64,000 nt of DNA from JACPHD01 sp964431805 (GTDB taxonomy: Bacteria > Patescibacteriota > Patescibacteriia > Patescibacteriales > GWC2-42-12): NCBI GenBank assembly GCA_964431805.1, contig CAYSKV010000005.1:9790-73789 (forward strand), given 5' to 3'. Positions 1-8,384 of the stretch are shown piece after piece (position 1 is the stretch's first letter; the number at the start of each line of letters is the position of its first letter). The notes beneath the pieces are model-generated. The model made no database searches and was not told the DNA's origin. It saw nothing but the letters and a program-made list of their open reading frames with translations. The translations under genes were made by a program, and so were the position numbers.

Positions 1-1161
1 TGGATTTATGGTTCGCTTGGTAAAGGTGCTTATGACAATGACACCGATTGGAATGCTTTACCTGAAGAAATGTTCGCTAAATCTTTTGCTTTAGCTCCTT
101 GGACTTTAAGTAATCAAACCCTGCCATATGATCATCAACAGCAAAGAGATACTTTAAATTTTAGCGTTGTTTCTTCGATGCTTGAAACTAACCCTGTTTT
201 CTCCGGCGACAACAAAGTGCAAGTAATAATGGATAATGGCGATAAAATAGCTCTTAGTTATAGCGGTTTAGATGCTAGCGGCAACAGCCTTTGGACAGGT
301 TCCTATACTATACCGGCCGATGCAGTCGCTGGCACGCACACTTATACTATTGAAGCCGCGCAAAGTTATCTGCAAACAGATATTACTACTCATTTTGCTT
401 CTGCTCCAACAGAATCAAACAACACCGGTATTACTGCTACAGGCACTTACTATATTTATGAGCGTGGCGGCACTGTAATATTGTCTCCTACTACTCTCGC
501 GCCAACTACACCCAACAATACTGCAAATATAGCTACGCCTAACGCTAACAGCGAACCAGCGTCTAATTCAAGTCAATTAAACTCAACCGAATCACATACT
601 GAACAAAATCAAACGCAAAACCAAAGCCAAGCCACAACAATTTTTAATCATAATCAATTTGTTCCTTTAAGCGACAATGAAAAAAAATTATATTCAACTA
701 TTATAGAAAGTGATGAAAATTTAGATGATCAAATAAAATATGCTATTGCTTATTTTATTAATTTTGGCACTCCTAATACAAAACACTTAGGCGCGGGAGA
801 AAGAGCTGGCGTGATAAAATCTTATAAATCCGCTTTTAAAAAATTGCCGAGATCAACGGCAGACTGGGAAGATATAATAAAAATCGCTAACGGTATTGCT
901 CCTATTGAAAGAAGTCAAAACGCTGAAGATCAAGCTAAAAAATTCTTTAAAACAATTTATCAAAGAGAGGCTGACATTACTAACGTTTATGACAATAACG
1001 CTATCATAATAATGGCTTACGGTTTACGCCCAACCGCTCGTGATTTAAATAGCGAGCTATCTTCTATAAAAACTTTTAAAGTAATATTCGGATTTATGCC
1101 GCAATCAACTGAACAATGGAATATGATAAAAGCTATTGCTTATAGCGGAGTGAGTAAATAA
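1..1161 (+). CDS. Secreted protein with shared C-terminal module (5' end outside window)
   Basis: The frame is open from base 1, so the start lies outside the window and the methionine at 70 is internal. The visible N-terminal part looks like a beta-sandwich (Ig/Fn3-like) region, followed by a Ser/Thr/Asn/Gln-rich linker of about 50 residues (about 150-205 counted from base 70). The last ~130 residues (bases about 775-1158) match the C-terminus of the delta-60-repeat protein at 49311-52646: both contain GERA, KIANG, PIER, MAYGL and IAYSG in the same order and spacing. Long linkers and Ig-like parts suggest a surface or secreted protein. The function of the C-terminal module is unknown; anchoring or sorting is inference. 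A strong terminator follows at once. Confidence 0.85.
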   Translation, partial: WIYGSLGKGAYDNDTDWNALPEEMFAKSFALAPWTLSNQTLPYDHQQQRDTLNFSVVSSMLETNPVFSGDNKVQVIMDNGDKIALSYSGLDASGNSLWTGSYTIPADAVAGTHTYTIEAAQSYLQTDITTHFASAPTESNNTGITATGTYYIYERGGTVILSPTTLAPTTPNNTANIATPNANSEPASNSSQLNSTESHTEQNQTQNQSQATTIFNHNQFVPLSDNEKKLYSTIIESDENLDDQIKYAIAYFINFGTPNTKHLGAGERAGVIKSYKSAFKKLPRSTADWEDIIKIANGIAPIERSQNAEDQAKKFFKTIYQREADITNVYDNNAIIIMAYGLRPTARDLNSELSSIKTFKVIFGFMPQSTEQWNMIKAIAYSGVSK

Positions 1162-1173
1162 AAATTAAAAAAA

Positions 1174-1208
1174 CAAAAAAACACCGCTGTCAAAGCGGTG
1201 TTTTTTTA
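1174..1208. terminator. Bidirectional intrinsic terminator
   Basis: Eight-base-pair stem (1181-1188 with 1194-1201, ACACCGCT paired to AGCGGTGT) with an A tract on the left and a T tract on the right. It separates the convergent genes ending at 1161 and 1226. Confidence 0.9.
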
Positions 1209-1225
1209 TACAAAATTTATAATCT

Positions 1226-2026
1226 CTAATTTCCCTTTTTCGGCATCTCCCCGTTCAAAGCTTTTTTAATTATGTCTTTTACTTCTTCGGAAAAATCAGA
1301 AGCTAAAACCCAGCTTAAAAAACCTGGATCTGTTTTAGCTACTTCGGCGAGCGACCTGTCTTTATGTTTAGAAAAAGCCAAAAAAGCTTCGCCGCCTCGC
1401 CAATAAAATTTTCGATCAGTATCAACGAAGCGATCATCCGTAGTATGATGAATTTTATAAATAAAATTCCAATCTCTGGTTTCTTTATATTTTTCTAATT
1501 GCTTAGTTAAAACTTCGGCCGTGGCTTCAACGTCGCCTAAAGCGTTATGCGCTTCGCCATGATCTTTTTTACAATAAAATTTATAAGCCGCGGAAAGCGT
1601 GCGCGGCTCCATGGCATGATAAATTATTTTAGCGTCAATAATCTTGGCTGACGAATAATCAAAATCCATGCCCACTCTTAAAAATTCTCGTTTAAGTATT
1701 GGCAAATCAAAAGTTAGAACATTAAAACCGCTGTAAGCACAATCGTTAAATACATTAAAAAATTCTTCGGCCATATCTTTAAAAGTCGGCTGGTTTTTTA
1801 CGTCCTCGTCCGAAATCCCGTGAATAGCGAAAGCTTCGGCCGGTATTTTCATTTCTGGATTTAAAAATAAATCGCCTTTTAAAATTTCGCCATCCGGCAT
1901 AATTTTCATATACGCGATTTCAATAATTCTGTCTAAACTAATAGATAGGCCGGTGGTTTCTAAATCAAAAATCACTAATGGTTTATCTAAGGTAATTAAT
2001 TCATTTATTTTTTTTGTTTTTGGCAT
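1226..2026 (-). CDS. DnaQ-like 3'-5' exonuclease (DEDDh family)
   Basis: The 266-residue protein carries the three exonuclease motifs: Exo I DLETTGL (about residues 20-26), Exo II around NVLTFDLPILKRE, and Exo III HNALGDVEAT (about 157-166), with the His and Asp of the DEDDh type. The family removes nucleotides from 3' ends using two metal ions, either as the polymerase III epsilon proofreader or as a free exonuclease. About 90 residues follow the nuclease domain and I do not recognise them; they contain the kind of short 'exonuclease-associated' tail seen in CPR homologues. No Shine-Dalgarno site is visible before the ATG. It stands alone between two terminators. Exonuclease identity is firm; an exact role in replication is not. 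Confidence 0.85.
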   Translation of the reverse strand: MPKTKKINELITLDKPLVIFDLETTGLSISLDRIIEIAYMKIMPDGEILKGDLFLNPEMKIPAEAFAIHGISDEDVKNQPTFKDMAEEFFNVFNDCAYSGFNVLTFDLPILKREFLRVGMDFDYSSAKIIDAKIIYHAMEPRTLSAAYKFYCKKDHGEAHNALGDVEATAEVLTKQLEKYKETRDWNFIYKIHHTTDDRFVDTDRKFYWRGGEAFLAFSKHKDRSLAEVAKTDPGFLSWVLASDFSEEVKDIIKKALNGEMPKKGN

Positions 2027-2090
2027 GAAATAGATTTGTTAATTTTTTATGTTTTCTATCTTTTTTTATTTTACAACAATTTTTTAAATA

Positions 2091-2122
2091 AAAACACCCC
2101 CGACTTCTCGGGGGTGTTTTTT
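2091..2122 (-). terminator. Intrinsic terminator after RRM gene
   Basis: Perfect ten-base-pair stem (2094-2103 with 2108-2117), loop CTTC, with T tract on the minus strand (and also one on the plus strand). It lies just 3' of the RNA-binding protein gene. Confidence 0.9.
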
Positions 2123-2145
2123 ATGTGATATCTGAAATAATCTTT

Positions 2146-2478
2146 TTACCAATTATTTCCGCCACGGTTACCGCGATCGCGGTCAAATCCGCCACGGCTG
2201 TTGCCGCCGAAACTTCTTTTCGGTCTGTCTTCCTGAGGTCTAGCCTCATTAACAGTGATTACGCGGCCTTCAAGCTCTTTACCGTTAAACATATCAATAG
2301 CGGCTGTAGCTTCTTCTTCAGTTGACATTTCAACGAAACCAAAACCTTTTGATCTGCCAGTCATCTTATCCATGATAACGATGGCTGAAGTAACTGTTCC
2401 GGCTTGTGAAAAAGCATCTTTTAAACCGCCTTCGGTGGTTGAATATGGTAAACCACCAACGTATAATTTTTTGTTCAT
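2146..2478 (-). CDS. RRM RNA-binding protein, glycine-rich tail
   Basis: A 110-residue single-RRM protein of the bacterial glycine-rich/cold-inducible Rbp type. RNP2 is KLYVGGLPY at residues 4-12 and RNP1 is KGFGFVEM at about 44-51, both with the aromatic residues that stack on RNA. The last ~25 residues are Gly/Arg/Asp-rich and probably add non-specific RNA binding. In cyanobacteria such proteins respond to cold; here a long (~115 nt) untranslated leader behind a near-consensus promoter would fit similar control, but that is inference. The gene is monocistronic, with its own promoter and terminator. Confidence 0.92.
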   Translation of the reverse strand: MNKKLYVGGLPYSTTEGGLKDAFSQAGTVTSAIVIMDKMTGRSKGFGFVEMSTEEEATAAIDMFNGKELEGRVITVNEARPQEDRPKRSFGGNSRGGFDRDRGNRGGNNW

Positions 2479-2601
2479 AACTTTCTTACGCTTTTTAGGG
2501 ATATTCTAAATCCCATAATAATTAAATGTAAGTCGACTTTCTTATTTTACTTTTTAATTACGCGAAAAGCATAAGAAAAGAAAAATAACTCTTACAAAAG
2601 A

Positions 2602-2630
2602 AGTATAGCCTATATTAGCTAAAATGTCAA
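2602..2630 (-). promoter_or_regulatory. Sigma-70 promoter for the RRM gene
   Basis: On the minus strand TTGACA (2630-2625), 17-base spacer, TATACT (2607-2602). Predicted start of transcription is about 2595, giving a leader of roughly 115 nt before the ATG at 2478. Confidence 0.8.
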
Positions 2631-2636
2631 GTCCGA

Positions 2637-2972
2637 CTAGAGTAAGTCTTTTACCTCGTCCATTATTTCTTTAGGAATTGAATTTCTTTTTGGGCTTACC
2701 CCTGGATAGCGCCAGGCGCTGATAATTTTTTTCTTAGCTTTATCTAGTTGATACATTGCCCAAATTTCCGAATTCCAAGTTTTCTTTTTGCTGTTAATTG
2801 ACGTCGGCTGCATAACCGCGGTCGTATTTTCGGCCACGCCTTCTTCAATTCTAGCCGGATGATTAATTACGCGTAAAATTCTTTGCGCCGTTAAGCCGTA
2901 ATATTGCATCTTGCCAAGAGCGTGAGAAGTCCAAAAAAATCGTTCATTATTTTTAGGCGCTTTAAATTGCAT
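2637..2972 (-). CDS. Conserved hypothetical protein (DUF4258-like?)
   Basis: I chose the ATG at 2972 (111 residues), one base after the TAA of the Fe-S protein gene, rather than the in-frame ATG at 3008 that would overlap it; the spacing suggests translational coupling. The product is a small basic alpha/beta protein with a conserved-looking run: FFWTSHALGKMQYYGLT, a proline-rich middle, EIWAMYQ, and SAWRYPG near residue 90. The His/aromatic N-terminus and short beta-rich layout recall DUF4258 and RelE-like folds, but no catalytic pattern can be confirmed. Function unknown; likely cotranscribed with the upstream 4Fe-4S gene. Confidence 0.7.
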   Translation of the reverse strand: MQFKAPKNNERFFWTSHALGKMQYYGLTAQRILRVINHPARIEEGVAENTTAVMQPTSINSKKKTWNSEIWAMYQLDKAKKKIISAWRYPGVSPKRNSIPKEIMDEVKDLL

Positions 2973-2973
2973 G

Positions 2974-4248
2974 TTATTGTTTTTTGCCTTCTTTATATAA
3001 AAGTTCAAACAATTTATAATATTTCGCTTTTATTAAAGCTTTTAAATATCTTGATCTAATTTGCGTTTGCACTAATAATATTTTTTTCGGAGTAAGTTTT
3101 ATAATCACGCCGAAAAGCCGTCTTAATAATTCACTTGTCCAAGAATCATAATTATCAAAAATATAATCTTGCAACCTATTTTCTTCTATGGCGTTAGTCA
3201 CCACTCTTTCAAAAGAATCTACCGGCGTATAATTAATCTTTTTCTTTCTCTCCATGGAAATACAATTCTTAGGGCAAAAACGAGAGCAGACTCCGCAGCC
3301 AATGCATTTATGTTTATCAATTAAAATTTTACCGTCTTTTTTTATAGCGTCTACCGGGCATCTTTTTGCGCAGATTTCGCAAGAGATACATTGCTCCTGA
3401 TTAATTTGCGCTAAAAAATTGCTTTGAATTCTATTTCTGTCGCCAAGCTTTCTATAGGCGATTAAAGCCTCGCAGCAACAACCGCAGCAATTACAAATCC
3501 AATTAACGCCCTCCTGGATATTGTCGCCGATTTGCACCAAGCCGAGTTTCCGACATTTATCTAATATTCCCATAGCCTCTGCTTTAGATATTTTTTTAGC
3601 GATTTTATGTTTAGATAAACTTTCGGCCGAACCGTTAAAAGTTAAACAAACTTCCTGGGGCATATCGCAAGCCTTGCCGACATGCTCCATTTTATGCCGG
3701 CAATAGCAAGTGCCGACCGTAATGCAACTCGCCGAGTCTATTATATGCGAGGCTTTTTCATAATCTAAAATAATTGATTTGTCTTTAACTTTATCTTCAT
3801 GGACGAACGTTCTGTCGGCCGGAATACGCATGCCAAAAATCCTTTTAACAAAAGCCTCTTCCTGATTTATGTATTTATAAAATAACTCTGACAATATTTT
3901 ACGATCAAATTTTCCATCAGTTCTCATTAAAGAAAATTCAAAAAAACCGGCCATGGTTGGCGCGAGAATAAAAACTCTTCTTTTATTATTTTCTAAATCT
4001 AATAGAATACCTTTATCGGCTAAACCGTTTAATATTTTTTCGGTTTCCATTAAATCCTTTTTAAATCTTTTAGCCGCTTCTTTAATTGTAAAAAAACGAA
4101 TTGGTAATTTTGCGACCAGCTCAGCCTCTTTTTCCGTAAATAAAATTTCTAAAATTTTATATAAAGTTTCTGATTCCGGCGCGCCTTGAACATGCCGATC
4201 TAACCTTGCTTGTAAATTTTTATATGATTTTGATGTAATATGACCCAT
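2974..4248 (-). CDS. 4Fe-4S ferredoxin-domain protein with N-terminal winged helix
   Basis: 424 residues. The N-terminal ~100 residues look like a winged-helix unit (FTIKEAAKRFKKD...ILNGLADKGIL). A first Cys group follows near 175-200 (TCYCRHK ... ACDMPQEVC), then a striking CNCCGCCC cluster near residue 252, then a classical dicluster ferredoxin module at about 285-330 (CISCEICAKRCP and CIGCGVCSRFCP). The C-terminus is basic and helical. The two CxxCxxCxxxCP motifs predict two 4Fe-4S clusters for electron transfer; the other cysteines may bind a further centre. The electron partner and substrate are not evident from neighbours. Family members are often annotated only as '4Fe-4S binding protein'. 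The stop codon is one base from the next gene's ATG. Confidence 0.85.
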   Translation of the reverse strand: MGHITSKSYKNLQARLDRHVQGAPESETLYKILEILFTEKEAELVAKLPIRFFTIKEAAKRFKKDLMETEKILNGLADKGILLDLENNKRRVFILAPTMAGFFEFSLMRTDGKFDRKILSELFYKYINQEEAFVKRIFGMRIPADRTFVHEDKVKDKSIILDYEKASHIIDSASCITVGTCYCRHKMEHVGKACDMPQEVCLTFNGSAESLSKHKIAKKISKAEAMGILDKCRKLGLVQIGDNIQEGVNWICNCCGCCCEALIAYRKLGDRNRIQSNFLAQINQEQCISCEICAKRCPVDAIKKDGKILIDKHKCIGCGVCSRFCPKNCISMERKKKINYTPVDSFERVVTNAIEENRLQDYIFDNYDSWTSELLRRLFGVIIKLTPKKILLVQTQIRSRYLKALIKAKYYKLFELLYKEGKKQ

Positions 4249-4265
4249 GAAATTTATCTAATTAT

Positions 4266-4736
4266 TTATTTATTTTTTCTAGTCGGCAAAGGCGCATTAA
4301 CCATTTCTTCTAAAGTTTGTCTAGAAACTTTATCTAAACCGATGCCGAACCAATTATACCATTTCCAATGCCAAATCGCCGGCTGATTATTTATTTCCAT
4401 ATCTAAAGTAATCGGATTAATTTTACCTGAATATAAATTGCCATAAGCATAAACCGAGCCCCTTATCATTTGTTCGTCTAGCGAAAGCCTTATTTTTTTC
4501 GTATTTAACTCATTGCCAAAAAAACGATAGCAAAATTCCCCAAAATTTTTATTTTGGTTAAATTCTTGATTATATTCTTTTTCTTGCAAAACATAAGCGT
4601 GACTTCTTAATTTTTGAGATAAAATAAACCCATAATCAGGGTTTGTTTTATAGTTAAAAACAACTGTTACGATTAGAAGTATAAATAAAATAAAAAGCGC
4701 TAGAAAAAAAATTAATAAAAATTTTTTAATACTCAT
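4266..4736 (-). CDS. Hypothetical single-pass membrane protein
   Basis: 156 residues: a short basic N-terminus, one very hydrophobic segment at about 6-29 (FLLIFFLALFILFILLIVTV), then a soluble, aromatic-rich domain expected outside the membrane, with the notable stretch WHWKWYNWFGIGLD near residue 122. I do not recognise a family. It sits between the 4Fe-4S protein gene and the MGMT-type gene with 10-18 bp gaps, so a common transcript is likely. No Shine-Dalgarno site is seen. Confidence 0.7.
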   Translation of the reverse strand: MSIKKFLLIFFLALFILFILLIVTVVFNYKTNPDYGFILSQKLRSHAYVLQEKEYNQEFNQNKNFGEFCYRFFGNELNTKKIRLSLDEQMIRGSVYAYGNLYSGKINPITLDMEINNQPAIWHWKWYNWFGIGLDKVSRQTLEEMVNAPLPTRKNK

Positions 4737-4747
4737 AAAATTATTAA

Positions 4748-5032
4748 TTATCTAAATATAACTTTCCAGTTTTTATTAAATAAAATGCCTTCTTTTTTTA
4801 ATAAATTTATTTTATTTTTCCCCTTTAAGCCATTATAGCCGCCGACCGATCCATCGGATTTAACCACGCGATGGCAGGGAATTTTTTTATTTTGGTTGGC
4901 GGACATAATAGCGCCGACAGCACGTGACGCGCGAGTATTGCCAGCCAAAGCCGCAACCTTAGAATAAGTTAAAACTTTACCGGACGGAATTAAAGAAACT
5001 ATATCAAGCACAGATTTTTTAAACGATTTCAT
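4748..5032 (-). CDS. MGMT/Ogt-type O6-alkylguanine-DNA alkyltransferase C-terminal domain
   Basis: 94 residues containing only the DNA-binding/active-site domain of the methylguanine methyltransferase family: helix-turn-helix PSGKVLTYSKVAALAG, the arginine finger region NTRASRAVG, and IPCHRVVKSDG with the acceptor cysteine in PCHR at about residue 54. Because the cysteine is present, this is not the alkyltransferase-like (PWHR) type. Full-length Ogt/Ada proteins have an extra N-terminal domain; stand-alone short forms are widespread. Expected role: direct reversal of O6-alkylguanine, one turnover per protein. It is the last gene of the minus-strand run before tRNA-Ser. Confidence 0.9.
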   Translation of the reverse strand: MKSFKKSVLDIVSLIPSGKVLTYSKVAALAGNTRASRAVGAIMSANQNKKIPCHRVVKSDGSVGGYNGLKGKNKINLLKKEGILFNKNWKVIFR

Positions 5033-5044
5033 AAAAAATAAATG

Positions 5045-5131
5045 CGGAGAGGGCGAGATTTGAACTCGCGAAGGGCGTTAACCCTTGCCGCTTTTCGAGA
5101 GCGGTACCTTCAACCACTCAGTCACCTCTCC
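5045..5131 (-). tRNA. tRNA-Ser (anticodon CGA)
   Basis: An 87-nt class II tRNA: acceptor GGAGAGG (5131-5125) pairs with CCTCTCC (5052-5046), discriminator G. The anticodon stem CCGCT/AGCGG encloses loop CTCGAAA, giving CGA. A long variable arm and TTCAAAT T loop are present. The 3' CCA is not encoded. Confidence 0.95.
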
Positions 5132-5146
5132 AATTTTTCAGCTATT

Positions 5147-5491
5147 TTACTTTAACAGCATTAACTCTCCGATGGCAAGTAGTAGCCAAACAAACAAACT
5201 GGCCGTGGTGTAAAATAAAAGTTTTAAGGCTTGTTTCTTTTTGCCATCTAAATAATACAAGATCGGTCGGCCTAAAACTAGCGAACTAGTAATCAGGGCG
5301 GATAAAATGAAAATCATGAGCATAGTCATGCCGGCTAACATTTCATTGGTTGGTCCAATAAATTTACCGGCGCTATTCATAAACCAGACTACTAACGCCA
5401 CATAAAGAAAAACTCCGACCGAATGAAGAATTCCCAATAAAACTAAATCCTTTTCTTCGTTGTTATTTTTGTTAGAAAAAATTTTCATCAT
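5147..5491 (-). CDS. Hypothetical three-TM membrane protein
   Basis: Start chosen at the ATG-ATG pair at 5491/5488, just after the stop of the preceding gene, instead of the ATG at 5533 that overlaps it. The ~114-residue product has three hydrophobic segments (about residues 15-38, 48-72, 88-110) with short charged links and resembles many small CPR membrane proteins without assigned function. It is the last gene of the run ligase-like/MazG-like/this gene, and tRNA-Ser follows 16 bp downstream on the same strand. Confidence 0.7.
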   Translation of the reverse strand: MMKIFSNKNNNEEKDLVLLGILHSVGVFLYVALVVWFMNSAGKFIGPTNEMLAGMTMLMIFILSALITSSLVLGRPILYYLDGKKKQALKLLFYTTASLFVWLLLAIGELMLLK

Positions 5492-5498
5492 ATATTTA

Positions 5499-5828
5499 TT
5501 ATTCGGCGCTTTGTAAAAAAATTTTTTTAGCAAAACCGCCGCGTTTAATTTTTCTTTCTTGTTTTAATTTATTAATTTCTTTTATATTTAAATTATAATA
5601 ATTAATAATAGCATCAATCACTTCATAAATATCCCCGATTTCTTTTTGCATTTCTAGCTTATCACCTTTAATTTGAATTAATTCCTCTGACTCTTCTTTT
5701 ATTTTTTTCAATAACTCAACAATAAATTCTTCATCATCTAAAATTCTAATCGTCGGTTCGCTGTTATCAGCCTTCATAATTTCCGGAATATTATCCCGCA
5801 CTAATTTATTATATATTGTTTTTGCCAT
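5499..5828 (-). CDS. MazG-like nucleoside triphosphate pyrophosphohydrolase
   Basis: 109 residues beginning with YNKLVRDNIPEIM, a signature of a small all-alpha NTP pyrophosphohydrolase (phosphoribosyl-ATP pyrophosphohydrolase-like) family. The helical core shows the acidic metal-binding pattern KIKEESEELI ... EIGDIYEVIDAI, i.e. the E-E-x-E and E-x-x-D residues that hold Mg. Such enzymes hydrolyse non-canonical dNTPs to monophosphates (house-cleaning); the substrate here is unknown. The ATG overlaps the end of the upstream ligase-like gene by 20 nt, indicating an operon. Confidence 0.82.
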   Translation of the reverse strand: MAKTIYNKLVRDNIPEIMKADNSEPTIRILDDEEFIVELLKKIKEESEELIQIKGDKLEMQKEIGDIYEVIDAIINYYNLNIKEINKLKQERKIKRGGFAKKIFLQSAE

Positions 5829-7206
5829 AATTTTTTTCTAAATTTATCATACTTATCATAGCAAGGAATAACCAAAACATAACGGACAAATCATTTTTAA
5901 AATATGGCACATCAACTATACCATGCACAATAATAGCAACCATAGCGCAAATCAGGCCGATATTTATATATTTATATTTTGCCGACGCCTGCCGGTAATT
6001 TTTAATCCCTGTCCAGAAATACTTTAAAATAATCCAAACAAAAAGCATCATGCCGGCTAAACCTAATTCAGACCAAAAATTTAAAATTATATTATGCGGA
6101 TACAAATAAATTTCTAGAGGCTGCCACATTTGTTTTCTATAGTCAGCGCTATTGCGTAAATTCCTTAGCCAATTTGGGTCGTCATTTTTTATAAAAAATC
6201 CTTCGGCGTGATAAGACGCGACCGCGTTTTTAAAATTAGCTAAACCGGCGCCAGTAATTAAACGACCGTCTTTTAACATCTCCCAGCTCTCTTCCCAGCC
6301 AACCATTCTTATCTGTCCAGAAAAAGTTTTAAAAGTTGCTGTATCGTAAACTAATTTTCTGACAGGTTGGTATGCAATTACGCCAATCATTATAAGTAAT
6401 AAAGCGATGGCTACCATCCATCTAACTTTTTTATTTACCATTAAACCGAAAACTATCAACCCGGCCACTGCCCCAAGCAAAGCGCCCTTTGATTTAGAAA
6501 AATAAATAGACAAAGTAGCAAATATAATTGTTAAACCAATAAAAAATATTTTTATTTTTTCATTTCGCGCATAAGCAATGGCAGAAAAAAACCAGCCAAC
6601 CATAATTAATATAATTGGCCCTAAATATAACCCAACCGCATTCGGGTAACCGAAAAAAGAAACCACCCGTCGCGTCTCCGCGGCCGCCCAAGCAGGATTA
6701 TTTATAAAATTACCGGTAATTTTTTGATAAATCGCTAAAAGCGATACGGCTAAAGCGCTTATAGCTAACGACCATAAAATTTTATTTCTGCCATCTTCGC
6801 CTTTCATTATATTTAATACTACTATAAAAAACATCAACGGCTCAAAAAAATACGCCTTAAAAATACCAAGCGAACTAAAACTAAAGCCAGAAACTCCAGC
6901 GGCCACAAAAGCGACTAACAATAATAAAACAATTTCCCAATCAAATGGATATCTTATTTTTATTTTTTTATTTTCTTTTTTAAAATTCTCTAAAAAATTA
7001 TTTTTAACTCGACTAAAATTTTTAATTAACCAAATTAAAAAAACAACCCAAATCATTACTTCAAGCAATGTCGCCGGCAAACCAAAAATATTAAATCTAA
7101 TTAAATAAGCCGGTAAGGCAGCAATTAAAAACATAACCGCCCAATCAAGGCGGAAAAAAGCAAAAATAGAAAATAAAACAATAAAAATTATAATTAAATA
7201 AATCAT
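5809..7206 (-). CDS. O-antigen ligase-like (Wzy_C) polytopic membrane protein
   Basis: 465 residues with about 11-12 hydrophobic segments, a large extracytoplasmic loop at roughly 310-375 (RMVGWEESWEMLKDGRLITGAG ... SADYRKQMWQPLEIYLYPHN) and the HNxxLNxWxExGxxG-type motif (PHNIILNFWSELGLAG) typical of O-antigen ligase/polymerase (WaaL/Wzy) proteins. These transfer or polymerise lipid-linked sugars outside the membrane. In a CPR cell, probably without lipopolysaccharide, the acceptor might be a surface glycan or a glycoprotein; that is inference. It follows the DMT transporter gene by 6 bp. Confidence 0.85.
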   Translation of the reverse strand: MIYLIIIFIVLFSIFAFFRLDWAVMFLIAALPAYLIRFNIFGLPATLLEVMIWVVFLIWLIKNFSRVKNNFLENFKKENKKIKIRYPFDWEIVLLLLVAFVAAGVSGFSFSSLGIFKAYFFEPLMFFIVVLNIMKGEDGRNKILWSLAISALAVSLLAIYQKITGNFINNPAWAAAETRRVVSFFGYPNAVGLYLGPIILIMVGWFFSAIAYARNEKIKIFFIGLTIIFATLSIYFSKSKGALLGAVAGLIVFGLMVNKKVRWMVAIALLLIMIGVIAYQPVRKLVYDTATFKTFSGQIRMVGWEESWEMLKDGRLITGAGLANFKNAVASYHAEGFFIKNDDPNWLRNLRNSADYRKQMWQPLEIYLYPHNIILNFWSELGLAGMMLFVWIILKYFWTGIKNYRQASAKYKYINIGLICAMVAIIVHGIVDVPYFKNDLSVMFWLFLAMISMINLEKNYGKNNI

Positions 7207-7212
7207 TTTATT

Positions 7213-8178
7213 TTAAACAATAAACAAATATAAACCCAAACAAACCATGACTGTGCCAATTAATTTCTGAAGTAGCACGCCGCCGCCTAATTGCTCATTT
7301 AACATTTTCGGAAATTTATTGGAAATTAATAAAATTATGACAAACAAAAATAAATATTGCACGCCCTGTAAAGCGTTAACCATAGCAACATTGCCCAAAC
7401 TAATCGCCCAATTAATCATAATAAACGCGGCAGCGGCTAAAAGTCTAATAGTTAAAAAATAAAACATATTTTTAGGAGTTTTAGCTCCTTTTTGTTGTTC
7501 AAAAATTAAACGCCGCCAATCAGGCACAAACAGCATCAAAAGCACGCCAACAAAAGATCCTAAGCGCGACCAAACAAAACTGCCAACAAACGGCTGATAC
7601 ATATAAATGTACTTCATTAAAATATAATAAACAGCGAAAAAAACCGCGGCCGTGACTGAATTAATTAAAATACGACTAGTCGGCTGAGCGCCGGCCGGAA
7701 CGTTACCGACAATATCGCCAACAACTTCTCTAAATCTAGCCACAACCCTTTGATATGAATAAACTTTTGTATGTTTAATTGAAATTAAAACACCGCCGCA
7801 AATTAAAATAAAAAAAGCTAAAAGTTGTTGCCCGGATAAAGTCTCGCCTAAAAAGACAAAAGACAAAATAAAACTAAATACCGGCACTAAGGCGCCGACA
7901 ATCGGCACCACGCGCGAAGCTTCGCTTTGATGCAAAGCCTTATACCAGAATACTAAAGTAATTAAAAATAAAAAACCAGCTAATAGATCAAGGGTCATTT
8001 CCTGTAAATTAGGCATCCAAGGCCAGAAGAACAATAAGCCTACATTAAAAACACTCCAAATACCAACATAAAAAGCATAGGCTATGGAAGAATGAATCTT
8101 TTTAGATAACAAAAATTTGTCCGCCACATAAACGCCGGCGTTAATAAAATAGGCTCCGATAGTGATAAAAATCCACAT
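7213..8178 (-). CDS. EamA/DMT-family transporter
   Basis: 321 residues with ten predicted membrane segments arranged as two five-helix repeats (about 1-140 and 170-320), a 30-residue cytoplasmic link between them, and the EamA hallmark of the first repeat (ALHQSEASRVVPIVGALVPVF and SFVFLGETLS). The drug/metabolite transporter superfamily moves small metabolites or amino acids; the substrate cannot be told from sequence. It is the first gene of the minus-strand run toward the ligase-like protein, so a role in surface-sugar export is possible but unproven. Confidence 0.85.
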   Translation of the reverse strand: MWIFITIGAYFINAGVYVADKFLLSKKIHSSIAYAFYVGIWSVFNVGLLFFWPWMPNLQEMTLDLLAGFLFLITLVFWYKALHQSEASRVVPIVGALVPVFSFILSFVFLGETLSGQQLLAFFILICGGVLISIKHTKVYSYQRVVARFREVVGDIVGNVPAGAQPTSRILINSVTAAVFFAVYYILMKYIYMYQPFVGSFVWSRLGSFVGVLLMLFVPDWRRLIFEQQKGAKTPKNMFYFLTIRLLAAAAFIMINWAISLGNVAMVNALQGVQYLFLFVIILLISNKFPKMLNEQLGGGVLLQKLIGTVMVCLGLYLFIV

Positions 8179-8290
8179 AAATTAGTCATTAAATTATATT
8201 TATATTTTAGCATTTTTTATTTATGATTGCGAGCCTGCCTAGCCGCCATAAAAAATTAAACTCCGTCGCGCACTTCGGAATATTTTACCC

Positions 8291-8319
8291 TTGATTTTTT
8301 TTCTAATCTATAGTAATCT
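8291..8319 (+). promoter_or_regulatory. Promoter for the orphan gene at 8385
   Basis: TTGATT (8291-8296), 17-base spacer, TAATCT (8314-8319). The leader would be about 60 nt and includes the strong GAGGAGG ribosome site at 8373-8379. Confidence 0.6.
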
Positions 8320-8384
8320 CTTTTGAAAGGGGGGTAAAAATAAATCGCAAACTAAAAAATAAATATTGATTAGAGGAGGAACTA

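Noticed and set aside
4748..5032. Alkyltransferase-like (ATL) protein instead of MGMT
   Set aside because: ATL proteins have Trp/Ala in place of the acceptor Cys; PCHR is intact.
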